NCBI RefSeq assembly: GCF_000963695.1
Contig: NZ_LAJX01000029.1
Span: 1 to 64,000 of the forward strand
DNA length: 64,000 nucleotides
Direction: 5' to 3'
Source of the DNA: Methylocucumis oryzae
GTDB taxonomy: Bacteria > Pseudomonadota > Gammaproteobacteria > Methylococcales > Methylomonadaceae
Part shown: positions 41,080-50,698 of the stretch, in pieces
How the letters are laid out: each line of letters starts with the position of its first letter
Numbering within the stretch: position 1 is the first letter of the stretch
Position numbers and translations under genes: made by a program
Notes under the pieces: model-generated
What the model saw: the letters and a program-made list of their open reading frames with translations, nothing else
Databases searched by the model: none
What the model was told of the DNA's origin: nothing

Positions 41080-42505
41080 ATGAAATTACCCAATATCGAT
41101 TTCAGCGAAACCCATATTCTTGTCGTTGGCGATGTCATGTTAGATCGCTATTGGTCAGGCACAGCTTCGCGCATTTCACCGGAAGCCCCGGTACCCGTCG
41201 TGCGTGTTAAAGCACTAGAAGATCGTATTGGTGGTGCCGCCAATGTCGCGTTAAATATCGCTCACTTAGGTGGACAAGTCACGCTAATAGGTGTGATTGG
41301 CAACGACCCAGAAGGGCAGATTTTACAAGAATTGCTTGAAGAGCATGGTGTGGCTTGCGATTTTGTCCAAGATAAAAAACGTGCGCAGTATTTGCAAGCT
41401 ACGCGTCATGGCACAACATCAGCAACTCATTCGTTTAGACTTTGAAGATACGCCGTTACAGTTCAATCAAGACGCATTGATTAAAAAACTCAAACAACAC
41501 ACAGCCAAGCATAGTGTGGTTGTATTTTCTGATTACGGTAAAGGTACATTAGCCAATATTGCGGCACATATTAGTATCGCTAAGCACGCAGGACTCAAAA
41601 TTCTGTGTGACCCCAAAGGACAAAACTACCAGCCTTATAACGGTGCTGACATCATCACGCCTAATTTATCAGAATTCCAAGCCGTAGTTGGCGCTTGTAG
41701 TGATGAAAACGAACTGTTAAGCAAAGGCCGCAGTTTGCTTAACCAACATGCGATTGGTGTGTTATTACTGACACGCGGCGAGGCCGGTATGACGCTGATT
41801 CAACCAGAATTCAGCCAATCACTACCGGCCCAAGCCAAAGATGTTTTCGATGTTACCGGCGCAGGCGACACCGTCATCGCCGTGATGGCCGCCGCCGTTG
41901 CGTTGAAAATGCCGCTACCTGAAGCCATGTATTTAGCCAACTTAGCCGGGGGCATCGTCGTGGGCAAACTAGGTACATCGACGGTTAGCATAGAAGAGCT
42001 GCTACATGCCATGCACGGCGACCGCGACTCGCAATACGGCATTGTTAGCGAAGAACAATTAGTACAGTTAATCGCCGCCGCTAAAGCGCATGATGAAAAA
42101 ATCGTGATGACCAATGGCTGTTTTGACATTTTACACGCTGGTCACATCGCGTATTTACAAGAAGCCAAAGCCTTAGGCGACCGTTTAATCGTAGCCGTCA
42201 ACTCGGACGCGTCGGTCAAGCAGCTTAAAGGCGACACTCGACCGATTAACAGCTTACAGCAACGCATGACAGTATTAGCAGCATTAGCCTGTGTTGATTG
42301 GGTCGTTGCTTTTGAAGAACAAACGCCTGAACGCTTATATTGCAAGCTGTTACCTGATGTCTTAGTCAAAGGCGGCGATTATTTACCCGAGCAAGTCGCC
42401 GGGGGGGATTGCGTCATTAAAGCTGGTGGCGAAGTCAAAATTTTACAATTTATCGAAGGCGTATCCACCACAACCATCATCAACAAAGCAAAAGGTGAAG
42501 CATGA
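41080..42505 (+). CDS. hldE: Bifunctional heptose 7-phosphate kinase / heptose 1-phosphate adenylyltransferase, frameshift
   Basis: The ATG is at 41080 with AAGGA upstream. The N-terminal PfkB-type kinase domain has [20 protein letters not shown] and the ATP/substrate motif DVTGAGDTV. The C-terminal nucleotidyltransferase has [16 protein letters not shown]. An indel between 41374 and 41387 splits the frame; about 474 residues when restored. It makes heptose 1,7-bisphosphate and later ADP-D,D-heptose; the intervening GmhB phosphatase is not in the window. The stop overlaps hldD as ATGA. Confidence 0.94.
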
Positions 42506-43449
42506 TAGTCGTAACAGGAGGAGCCGGTTTCATCGGCAGTAACATCATCCGAGGCTTAAACCAACGCGGAGAAAAAAACATATTACTCGTCGATAATTTA
42601 GTCAACGGCCATAAAATGAAAAATATCGCCGACTTAGATATTGCCGATTATATGGACAAAAACCAATTTATAGAAAAAATCGACTCACCGCATTTTTTTG
42701 ATGGTATACGCGCCATTTTTCACCAAGGCGCATGTTCGGCAACGACAGAGTGGAATGGTCAATACGTCATGAGTAACAATTACGACTATTCCAAGCGCTT
42801 ATTGCATAATTGCATTGCCAGAAATGCCGCGTTTTTATATGCGTCGTCCGCGTCGGTTTACGGTACAGGTGCGAATGGCTTTCGCGTGGATAGAGCCTCT
42901 GAGCGCCCGATTAACATGTATGCGTATTCAAAATTCCAATTTGACCAATATGTGCGTGGCTTAATCGCTAAAACCGACATACCCATCGCGGGTTTTCGCT
43001 ATTTCAATGTCTATGGCCCACGAGAACAGCATAAAGGCAGCATGAGCAGTACAGCCTACCATTTTAACCAGCAAATCATAGCGCAAGGCGTTGCTAAATT
43101 ATTTCAAGGCAGTGACGGCTATAGCGACGGCGAACAACGTCGGGATTTTGTTTATATTGATGATGTTGTTGATGTCAATTTATGGTTTTTAGACCATCCT
43201 GAGCAACGAGGTATTTACAACGTCGGAACCGGACGCGCCGAAAGCTTTAATGCAATGGCTAACGCCGTAATAGCTTGGCATGGTAGAGGTCAAATTGACT
43301 ACATCCCCTTCCCTGAGCATTTGATTGGTGCGTATCAAAGCTTCACCGAAGCCGATATTAGTGGCCTTCGGGACGCAGGTTATCACAAGGCTTTTTTAAC
43401 CGTAGCCGAAGGTGTGAAACGCTATTTGGACTGGTTAAATACTCCTTAA
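42502..43449 (+). CDS. hldD: ADP-L-glycero-D-manno-heptose 6-epimerase
   Basis: A 315-residue short-chain dehydrogenase-type epimerase starting [16 protein letters not shown], with the active-site Tyr in NMYAYSKFQFD and FNVYGPREQHKG. It converts ADP-D,D-heptose to ADP-L,D-heptose, the donor for LPS inner-core heptosyltransferases. It overlaps hldE by four bases and ends the operon. Confidence 0.96.
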   Translation: MIVVTGGAGFIGSNIIRGLNQRGEKNILLVDNLVNGHKMKNIADLDIADYMDKNQFIEKIDSPHFFDGIRAIFHQGACSATTEWNGQYVMSNNYDYSKRLLHNCIARNAAFLYASSASVYGTGANGFRVDRASERPINMYAYSKFQFDQYVRGLIAKTDIPIAGFRYFNVYGPREQHKGSMSSTAYHFNQQIIAQGVAKLFQGSDGYSDGEQRRDFVYIDDVVDVNLWFLDHPEQRGIYNVGTGRAESFNAMANAVIAWHGRGQIDYIPFPEHLIGAYQSFTEADISGLRDAGYHKAFLTVAEGVKRYLDWLNTP

Positions 43450-43611
43450 CGACAGCCTCTTTCGTAAATCAACTTAACAACACAAAATATTTTTCGACGC
43501 TTCAAAGCGGCCAAGCTAAACTGTTATAGCGCGTTTGCCAAGATACTAGTTCACACAAAACTTACGCGCCTTTACTGTAACTTTATGACTTAGCCACTTA
43601 GAGGTAGCCTA

Positions 43612-44359
43612 ATGAAAACATCTGCATTCTTGCTTTACAGTGTCATCGCCACGATGGGTGTATTATTCAACCCTAATGCGCTTGCTGGCACACCGGTAAA
43701 ATACTTACGTTCAGTTCATGACGCATCTATCGCGCAAGCTTCTGAAATTGTCACGACGTTAGATGCAATTACTCCTGACAATACCAGCTTAGTCTGGAAT
43801 CAAGATAAAACACAACTCAAAGTGGTGACGTGGAAATCCCAATCGTCATACCAAAACTATCTGCTACCTTACACACAAACATCAAGTAGCGAAAAAAACG
43901 TCGTTTGGGTAACGCTAGCCCCTAAAATGCAAGAATTTTGCCGCGACTATTTGCAAACACACCCTAATGCAACACCATCAAGTCTTGACTATCGCCTCAA
44001 ACAACGCTTAGGTTTAAATCCAGATTGGCAATATGACGTCTTTGTAGAAATGTGGGTAGCACCTGAAGATATTTTCCGCCCGTGCGTCGACCCTGATACC
44101 AGCGACAGCCAATGCGAGCTAGATTTCACTACGCAACTGCCTGTAGTTAAAAACATTCAAGATTACAAGGCGTTTTTATCAGGCTATTTACTACCAAAGT
44201 TTTCGTTCTACGCCAGGCGTACCCTGGACCGGGTTAGGCTACACGTACGACTGGCGTAATCTTCATACTGAGCAAGGAGCTAGTGAATTTATCTTATCGC
44301 CAAGCACGCCTTATATCATTGACCAAGCAGTCCCTACTTGGGAATATTGTCAACCTTAA
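43612..44359 (+). CDS. Secreted protein of unknown function, frameshift
   Basis: A signal peptide (MKTSAFLLYSVIATMG to ALA) precedes a mature domain with four cysteines. Removing one T at 44200-44203 continues LLPKF as RSTPGVPWTGLGYTYDW and gives 248 residues ending WEYCQP. I do not recognise the family. AGGTAG stands eight bases before the ATG. It is not obviously part of the hldD operon, as a 160-bp gap precedes it. Confidence 0.65.
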
Positions 44360-44459
44360 TGAAAACCGTCATTGATAATAAGACGCAGATAGCCCACATA
44401 CACTACTAAGACTGATTTTGTAGAAAACGCTATGTGAGATACAAACATCCCTTGCATAG

Positions 44460-44484
44460 CGAACCTATTGCACTGATAGGTTCG
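44460..44484. terminator. Perfect hairpin in a convergent intergenic region
   Basis: A 9-bp stem, CGAACCTAT/ATAGGTTCG, with a 7-base loop, between the secreted-protein gene and the convergent membrane/spermidine-synthase-like gene. No T run follows on either strand, so function as an intrinsic terminator is uncertain. Confidence 0.35.
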
Positions 44485-44609
44485 AACAACCAAACTTTAG
44501 TGTTGTACTTATAACTTGAATCTGCGCGTATTAAAAGACGATAGCGAAAACAAATAACGCCTCTTAAAAATTTTAATCTGTAAAGCAGCGAGTTATTGTG
44601 ACTATGGAA

Positions 44610-46163
44610 TTATCGTACCAGCAATTCCGGCCCAAACCATTCCACTATCATGTGGCGATAATGCTCAGCTTTAGCCGTTTGCAAATGTTCTAACGGATTT
44701 AAATTATCGGTAAATATAATGCCGTTGGTATCATCCACATTAAACACGCGTTGCTTTAGCCAATCTGTTTGTCCTGGCAATAAGGTCGCTGCTGTTAAAT
44801 TCACCGATTTATGACCGGCTAAGAAAATAAAGTCATTAAAGTCTTTATCAGGCTCAGAGATAAACACGGTTAACTCAGGGAAAACTTGATGAACGGTTTT
44901 TGCTACTGCGGCTAATGCTTTACTCGGCTCACCGTGGGCAAAACCGACAAAATTTAACGCTAACATCCCTTGTTCCGACATTAACCCGCGTAGCTGAGTC
45001 AGTGTTTCTACCGTTAATAAATGCGAAGGCTCCGAACCACCGGTAAAGCAATCATGAATAATCAAATCATACGGCCCGGTTAAATGTCTGATTTCATAAC
45101 GCGCATCACCGACGATGGCACGCCCAGTTGGGTAAAAGCCAAAATAACGGCTTGCGGCATCGGCAACAGCCGGGTCGATTTCCAAGGTGTCGGTTTCAAT
45201 ACCATAGCGGTTGCGCAATACTTTCGCCATGTGTCCGGCACCTAAGCCTATCACTAACGCTTTGGTCATTTTCTTTTCCGCCAATGCTGGCATTAAGCTC
45301 ACAATATCTTGATAACTCATACGCGTCATGCCATCGTTAATACCTGCAGCACCAATCATAGACGCGTCCGAGGTTAACATGCGTAAATCACGGCCTGGCT
45401 CATCAATAACACGCACCCAGCCGTATAGGCTTTCTTGTTCGGATTGAATACGGAACTTGTCGTTGTGTCCATAAGCATGACCCGCGCTGATAATTTTAGG
45501 CGTTATTAATAAACCGATTAGCGCTAAAACTAAACTTGGTGCTAACGCTAATGAGCGCTTCACAACTTTTTGCTCATAAATTCCGACTAAAATAGCCCAT
45601 GCGAGTAAGATTAAGCCCGTATCGACTAAAATCTGCCTAGAACCTACTGCAGGAAACAGAAAAAACCCTAATGTTAATGTACCAATAACACTGCCAATGG
45701 TACTTACAGCATAAATCGTGCCCGCGCTATTACCTACGCCGTCCAATTTGTCAGTAATACGCTTAATCGCAAACGGCCCAACCATACCTAATAGGGTTAG
45801 TGCGGGGAAAAACAGCACTAAAGCACTGGTAAACGCTCCCATTCTTAAACCTAACGGATCGGTCGCTAATAAAACCGGTCGCGTCAACCAAGGGATGATT
45901 AACGTAAACACGCCAGCCAACGCGATAATAACCGACAAACCAATACGCTCGCTGTTGTCTGCTAAACGTCCACCGATAAAATACCCGACGGCTAATGCAA
46001 TCATGGTGACGGAAATCAACGAGGACCAGACATAAAGACTGGCACCATAAAATGGCGCAATCATTCGCGTTCCCAACAATTCAATGACCATAACCGCAGC
46101 GCCCGTCGTAAACACCGTTGCTAATAAACCCATTCGGCCAATCTTGGTCGCTGTTTCATTCAT
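44610..46163 (-). CDS. Fused membrane / spermidine-synthase-like protein
   Basis: The N-terminal half has about seven hydrophobic helices (GAAVMVIELLGTRMIAPFYG is typical of this fusion family). The C-terminal half is a Rossmann methyltransferase-like domain with VIGLGAGHMAKVL and DTLEIDPAV, as in SpeE. ATG 46163 is preferred, with GAGGA upstream. Whether it makes polyamines is unclear; the family is usually annotated as fused MFS/spermidine synthase. No speD is adjacent. Confidence 0.75.
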   Translation of the reverse strand: MNETATKIGRMGLLATVFTTGAAVMVIELLGTRMIAPFYGASLYVWSSLISVTMIALAVGYFIGGRLADNSERIGLSVIIALAGVFTLIIPWLTRPVLLATDPLGLRMGAFTSALVLFFPALTLLGMVGPFAIKRITDKLDGVGNSAGTIYAVSTIGSVIGTLTLGFFLFPAVGSRQILVDTGLILLAWAILVGIYEQKVVKRSLALAPSLVLALIGLLITPKIISAGHAYGHNDKFRIQSEQESLYGWVRVIDEPGRDLRMLTSDASMIGAAGINDGMTRMSYQDIVSLMPALAEKKMTKALVIGLGAGHMAKVLRNRYGIETDTLEIDPAVADAASRYFGFYPTGRAIVGDARYEIRHLTGPYDLIIHDCFTGGSEPSHLLTVETLTQLRGLMSEQGMLALNFVGFAHGEPSKALAAVAKTVHQVFPELTVFISEPDKDFNDFIFLAGHKSVNLTAATLLPGQTDWLKQRVFNVDDTNGIIFTDNLNPLEHLQTAKAEHYRHMIVEWFGPELLVR

Positions 46164-46216
46164 AACCTTATTCCTCGTCATTAAGCCAGTCAGCGCTTAA
46201 ATGTTGTTTTAAAATG

Positions 46217-47261
46217 TTAGATATACCAAGATTTAGGCATTTCTTCTTGCGGTAAAGGTTTTACAGTAATGACCCTCGCCATGCCATCGGTACCCACCAC
46301 TTCAACATCGACTTGCTCGGCTAAGCGACCTTGTCCGAAACGGGCGGTAATACGCGCTGCTAAATGAATATCTTGTGCGTCGGCCTCGCCATCTAGCAAT
46401 ACTAAAGGCCCGTTATGGCTGACTGAAGCTAAATTCACAAATGTATTGGTATACCCTTGCAGAAACCGATTCTCGCCTTCTTCGCGCGCGACAATAAGCT
46501 TAAAATGAGGTGCGGGTCTTATGTGTCTGCCTACTTTTAACAACATCACATCATCAAACTCATAATCTTTTTTGCCTTGAGCTTGCCATAAATCGACTAA
46601 CTTAGCACTATAGTTTTTATCAACTAAAAAACAACAGCCACCTGCCGGTTGCGAATAATCATGTAAGCCAAATTGCTCGGCCATTTCCATTTGCTGTTTA
46701 CGTGAACGTCCAGTAATGTCATGCAGCTTTTCCCTATCGACCCAACCTTCTCGTTCTGGCAATGTCGGCGCTAAGTTTTTAGCGCATAAAGGCCGCAACA
46801 ATAAATCATCAGCACCGGATTGTTTAGCAATAATAGGCATGGTGTCTTTGCGTTGCGACATAGGCCGTTGCCCAATCACTTCACCCGTGATAATAAAATC
46901 GAAATCGTTTTCCGCCAGCCATTGCTTGGCTTTATTCACCATAAAAATTTTACAATCTAAACAAGGATTTAAATGCGCACCATAGCCGTGTTTAGGATTG
47001 ATTAATACATTTTTATATTCTTCTATCACATCAATGATATGTAAGCGAATACCTAGCTGCTCAGCCACCCATAAAGCATTATTGCGTTTTGGTTTAGCTT
47101 GGTCTTTGGCTCGAATCGCATGAGTATGGCCTTCTACGCAAAAACCGGTAAAAAAAATTGATACCTTCGACGTGTATGCCTTGTGCCATAACGGTTTTAG
47201 CGGCTAACATCGAATCTAAACCGCCTGAAATTAATGCGACGGCTTTACGTTGTTTGTTCAT
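46217..47261 (-). CDS. PP-loop tRNA-thiolation-type protein with NFACT-like C-terminus, frameshift
   Basis: The start ATG 47261 gives MNKQRKAVALISGGLDSMLA, a PP-loop ATP-pyrophosphatase motif (SGGLDS). Removing one T in 47150-47157 restores NFFTGFCVEGHTHAIRAK and about 347 residues. Conserved cysteines include NPCLDCK and GGCCFLV. The C-terminal 130 residues (VGRHIRPAPHFKLIVAREEGEN) look like the NFACT RNA-binding-type domain. Proteins of this type are often called ThiI/MnmA-like, but the modified tRNA position is not known. Confidence 0.7.
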
Positions 47262-47319
47262 GTTTAAAGTAATAGCTCTTAAAAATCGCTATTATACCTA
47301 AGCTTAACTGCAGATGGGG

Positions 47320-49146
47320 TTAGTAAAATTTTGCTTTGAGTGCTAAGGCTTGCTGATAAGCATTGGTTGCTGACGTACCTAATGCAATAGCCGCTTCGGT
47401 GCTATGCCGTGCTTGCTCAGAACGCTGGCGTAATAGTGGCAAAATGGTAACCAACATATCGGTGGCAGCCCGCTTATCCTGTGCCGATAAGCTTATTTGG
47501 GCGCGTTTATCAACTATCCAGAATAAAGCTTGCATACGATAATCCTGTGACTGTGCAGAATACTGTTCATCGACTTGCTTAGCTGAGGCTAATAATGCTG
47601 AAACACTACCTTGACGCACTGATTGCTGTCGCACTTGATAAACAGCGCGTACCGCATCAAATAGCAGGCCTTGATGCGATGTTAACGCCGACATTTGATT
47701 AGCCGCTGCCTGTAATGTGTTTAACGCATTATAGTAAGTTGGGTCGTCAGCGATGCGCAAAACAGCATAATCATTTCGTTGAAGCAAGGTATTGAAAAGA
47801 TAACGTAAGCATTCCAAACGCCGTTCAGGTACAGACACTTGCTGACATTGCTGCACGGCTAACAACAACGCATCGGCACTAGGAATTTTTAAGACTTGCT
47901 CTAGCCACGGCAGCACATGGCTATATAGCTCTGTAGGCGATGCTTGCATACTCGCTGTCATTGTTGCCACCCAAGCCGATAAATGTTGGCGCAAAGTGTT
48001 CGCTTGCTCATGCCAATCGAAACGGGTTTGTAAAATGTTTAAGGTTGCTTCTGTTGCCAGTAACTCCAACGTCACGTGGCCTGGCCAGTCAGTAAAAATC
48101 TGCGTGACAGATTGAGTGAGTAATGCATCCTGAATTAACCAGTTCCGCCAAAACTGTAATTCAGCTACCGGAAACTCAAGCGTGTTCTTTGCATAGTGAT
48201 GAATGTGTTCAGCCAACACCGTCTTATCACGTTGATTGAAGGCTTGCTTAGGCATTAGCTGCGTTGTATTGCTTGCTATCAAATCCAGAACAGCTCGACC
48301 ACACTGAATATGTTGGTAGCTTGATAAACGCGAGCAACGTATTAATAAATCAGCCAAATTACCAGGCTGCCAATTCCTTAACGCATACCAAACCGCCGCT
48401 TTAATAGTGATTAAGCTTGGAGGACTGCTTTCTATCGCTTGCGCTATTGCATTTAAATCGTCTGAACTGAGCGACAAAGATTGTAACTGCTTAAGGCCAG
48501 GCTCAGAAAATAATACAGGTAGCAACCAAGTGCTTGGCCAATCCTGTATTAACTGCATAATCGACCACTGAGATAATGTCGCTAATAACCAGTCACGAAA
48601 CAGTGGCTGCACAACACCTGAGTTTTCAGACGATACTGTCAATGCCTCTCGTAAAAGCGTTTCAATGACTAATAAATCTTCTGCCGAAAACGAACTGGAT
48701 ACGGTTCGTTGTGCATACTGCTCTAAAAACGCACGCTTTCGAATCTCTCGTGACCCTGATTCAAAATAATTCGATAACGTCTCTGGCGGGATTAACGCGG
48801 CTTGTACTAATGCCTGTTGATACAGTGCTTTCTCACTATACGTTGATTGGTAAACTTGATTACCGACCGGGAAGGTTAACAAGGACAGTATTACAAGGCC
48901 GCTGACAATACAATAAGCCATGCGCGGTAATACATAGTTTAGCCAAGCTAAAATCCAATACACGACTAGCGCAACAACACCCGACGGAAGCCACCCCATA
49001 TATAATGCCAATTCTATTGCCGAAGGGGCGATAACATCAGAATGTCTGACGGGTTGATTAAGTCCCCAAATAAGCAAAGAGCAATAACTAGCAATAAATG
49101 CCAATGTTGCAACCGAATTAGGTGCGCCGATTCGCCGAGCTTGCAT
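47320..49146 (-). CDS. Large protein of unknown function with N-terminal membrane helices
   Basis: 608 residues. Three hydrophobic segments occupy about residues 10-100 (LAFIASYCSLLIWGL, VALVVYWILAWL, CIVSGLVILSLLTFPV). A long, Gln/Leu-rich, mostly helical region follows with no recognisable motif, resembling an alpha-solenoid. Start ATG 49146. No indel is apparent. It is downstream of, and in the same direction as, the small exported-protein gene. I do not assign a function. Confidence 0.6.
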   Translation of the reverse strand: MQARRIGAPNSVATLAFIASYCSLLIWGLNQPVRHSDVIAPSAIELALYMGWLPSGVVALVVYWILAWLNYVLPRMAYCIVSGLVILSLLTFPVGNQVYQSTYSEKALYQQALVQAALIPPETLSNYFESGSREIRKRAFLEQYAQRTVSSSFSAEDLLVIETLLREALTVSSENSGVVQPLFRDWLLATLSQWSIMQLIQDWPSTWLLPVLFSEPGLKQLQSLSLSSDDLNAIAQAIESSPPSLITIKAAVWYALRNWQPGNLADLLIRCSRLSSYQHIQCGRAVLDLIASNTTQLMPKQAFNQRDKTVLAEHIHHYAKNTLEFPVAELQFWRNWLIQDALLTQSVTQIFTDWPGHVTLELLATEATLNILQTRFDWHEQANTLRQHLSAWVATMTASMQASPTELYSHVLPWLEQVLKIPSADALLLAVQQCQQVSVPERRLECLRYLFNTLLQRNDYAVLRIADDPTYYNALNTLQAAANQMSALTSHQGLLFDAVRAVYQVRQQSVRQGSVSALLASAKQVDEQYSAQSQDYRMQALFWIVDKRAQISLSAQDKRAATDMLVTILPLLRQRSEQARHSTEAAIALGTSATNAYQQALALKAKFY

Positions 49147-49177
49147 GTACTCGCCTATTTTGACCTACTCGACTGGG

Positions 49178-49559
49178 TCACTGAATTTCTACTAACCAAC
49201 CGGCATCAGCCTTACACCGGTTAACACTTTCGGCATTGATTACAATGCGAGCAAATTCTTTACTCAGCTCAGCTGGTAACTGCCCTGATATCAACAAACC
49301 TTTATTCTGAACTGTCTGGGTGACTTCTACAGGTCGGCCTTTTACAGTTACTTGTATAGACTCAGCATAAGTATTAGGTGAAGCAAAAAATGAAAAACGC
49401 CGCACCTGGTTCTACTTTTGCGTTAGGAGCCGGTTTAAATTCGCTAAACGTGGGTTTTAAACAATCAGTAGCGTTACTACCACTGCTGCTGCCATAAGCC
49501 CATACTTGACTAACTGGCAACAACATTAATGCTATTAAAAAAATTTTTTTGTTAATCAT
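49178..49559 (-). CDS. Small exported protein of unknown function, frameshift
   Basis: A signal peptide (MINKKIFLIALMLLPVSQVWA) is followed by a Ser/Gly-rich stretch and a beta-rich domain. Removing one base in 49393-49397 joins EPGAAF to SFFASPNTYAESIQVTVKG and gives 126 residues. Two cysteines (DCLKP and NRCKAD) could form a disulfide. The ribosome-binding site AAGGATAAGG precedes the ATG. The family is not recognised; an Ig-like periplasmic domain is a guess. Confidence 0.6.
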
Positions 49560-49660
49560 AACCTTATCCTTTTATTTAACTTGATGCACCATTAAACTAC
49601 CAGCAAAACGTATTAAGTAAAGCACATAAATTAATCGTAGTGCATGAATTTGCCTTCCAT

Positions 49661-49676
49661 ACTCAATATGTTGTGA
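49661..49676. promoter_or_regulatory. NrdR box 1
   Basis: The sequence ACTCAATATGTTGTGA matches the NrdR consensus acaCwAtATaTwGtgt at most positions. It is centred 32 bp, three helical turns, from box 2, the spacing known for tandem NrdR sites. Confidence 0.65.
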
Positions 49677-49692
49677 TAATATATGAGTCATA

Positions 49693-49708
49693 TAACAATA
49701 TATTGTGT
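49693..49708. promoter_or_regulatory. NrdR box 2
   Basis: TAACAATATATTGTGT is close to the full NrdR palindrome. With box 1 it stands upstream of the ribonucleotide reductase subunit gene, implying repression by NrdR-ATP/dATP. Confidence 0.7.
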
Positions 49709-49779
49709 TTATAGTGCACTTTTACGCATTGCGCTAGCGGTATTACAACTCAACTAAACGACAAATCTAAGTGAAAGCC

Positions 49780-50468
49780 ATGGCTTATAAAATCGACCGA
49801 AAAATTACCGGCTACAAAGTCTTAAACAACAATACCCCTCTTGTTCCGGTAGATGCAAATACCGCAAAGCAAAATGACGTAGAAAGTATGCATGAAAAAA
49901 GTCGAACGCCCTGAGGTTTTATTGGGCTCGACTTATAAAATCAAAACACCTCATTCGGAACATGCGCTTTATATTACGATTAACGATATGATTTTAAACG
50001 AAGGCACTGAACATGAAGAACGGCGCCCGTATGAAATCTTCATTAATTCTAAAAACATGGAGCATTTTCAATGGGTGTTAGCACTCACTCGCGTCATCTC
50101 TGCCGTATTTCGAAAAGGCGGTGATGCTTGCTTTTTAGTTGAAGAGTTAAAAGCCGTATTCGACCCTCGTGGTGGCTATTTTAAGAAAGGCGGTGTGTTC
50201 ATGCCCTCGCTGGTTGCCGAGATTGGTTATGCCATAGAATCTCATCTTAAAAGCATAGGCATGATTAAAACCGAAGATTTAAGCGATCAACACAAACTTT
50301 TTCTAGCACAAAAAACGCCGTGAATTTGAATCGTTACACGGTCATGCGTCTAACGATAGTGAATTCCCTGAACAAGCCGTGTTATGCGCTAAATGTAGCA
50401 CAAAGGCTATGGTATTAATGGATGGTTGCATGACCTGCTTAAACTGTGGCGAAAGCAAATGCGGTTAG
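49780..50468 (+). CDS. nrdJb: Class II ribonucleotide reductase NrdJb-like (TSCPD) subunit, two frameshifts
   Basis: The start is MAYKIDRKITGYKVL. After correcting the A runs 49895-49900 and 50310-50315 the protein is about 228 residues: RPEVLLGSTYKIKTP, FINSKNMEHFQW, FDPRGGYFKKGG, and a C-terminal zinc-finger-like CAKC and CLNCGESKC. This matches the second half of adenosylcobalamin-dependent ribonucleotide reductase, as in the split NrdJa/NrdJb of Pseudomonas. The catalytic NrdJa is not in the window, although the genes are usually adjacent. Two NrdR boxes upstream support the identity. Confidence 0.82.
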
Positions 50469-50561
50469 CCTCTTGTTAGATTTGCCGCGAATAGCGTCGA
50501 TAAATCTTGCGAAACAAATTTCAATTGGTATAATACACAGCTCGAAGTTACTAAGACTTCA

Positions 50562-50637
50562 GGCGCGTAGCTCAGTTGGTTAGAGCACCACCTTGACATG
50601 GTGGGGGTCGTTGGTTCGAGTCCAATCGCGCCTACCA
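50562..50637 (+). tRNA. tRNA-Val (anticodon GAC)
   Basis: A complete 76-base cloverleaf: acceptor AGGCGCG/CGCGCCT, D-stem GCTC/GAGC, anticodon stem CCACC/GGTGG with loop TTGACAT, T-stem GTTGG/CCAAT with TTCGAGT, and an encoded CCA end. A strong terminator follows. Confidence 0.97.
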
Positions 50638-50643
50638 GATTCA

Positions 50644-50669
50644 AAGCACTGCATCGCAGTGCTTTTTTT
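50644..50669 (+). terminator. Intrinsic terminator after tRNA-Val
   Basis: A 9-bp stem AAGCACTGC/GCAGTGCTT with a 3-base loop, followed by a T run. It begins seven bases after the tRNA end and precedes thrS. Confidence 0.92.
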
Positions 50670-50698
50670 ATTGTGCAACCTAAAAACATCTGCCAAAC

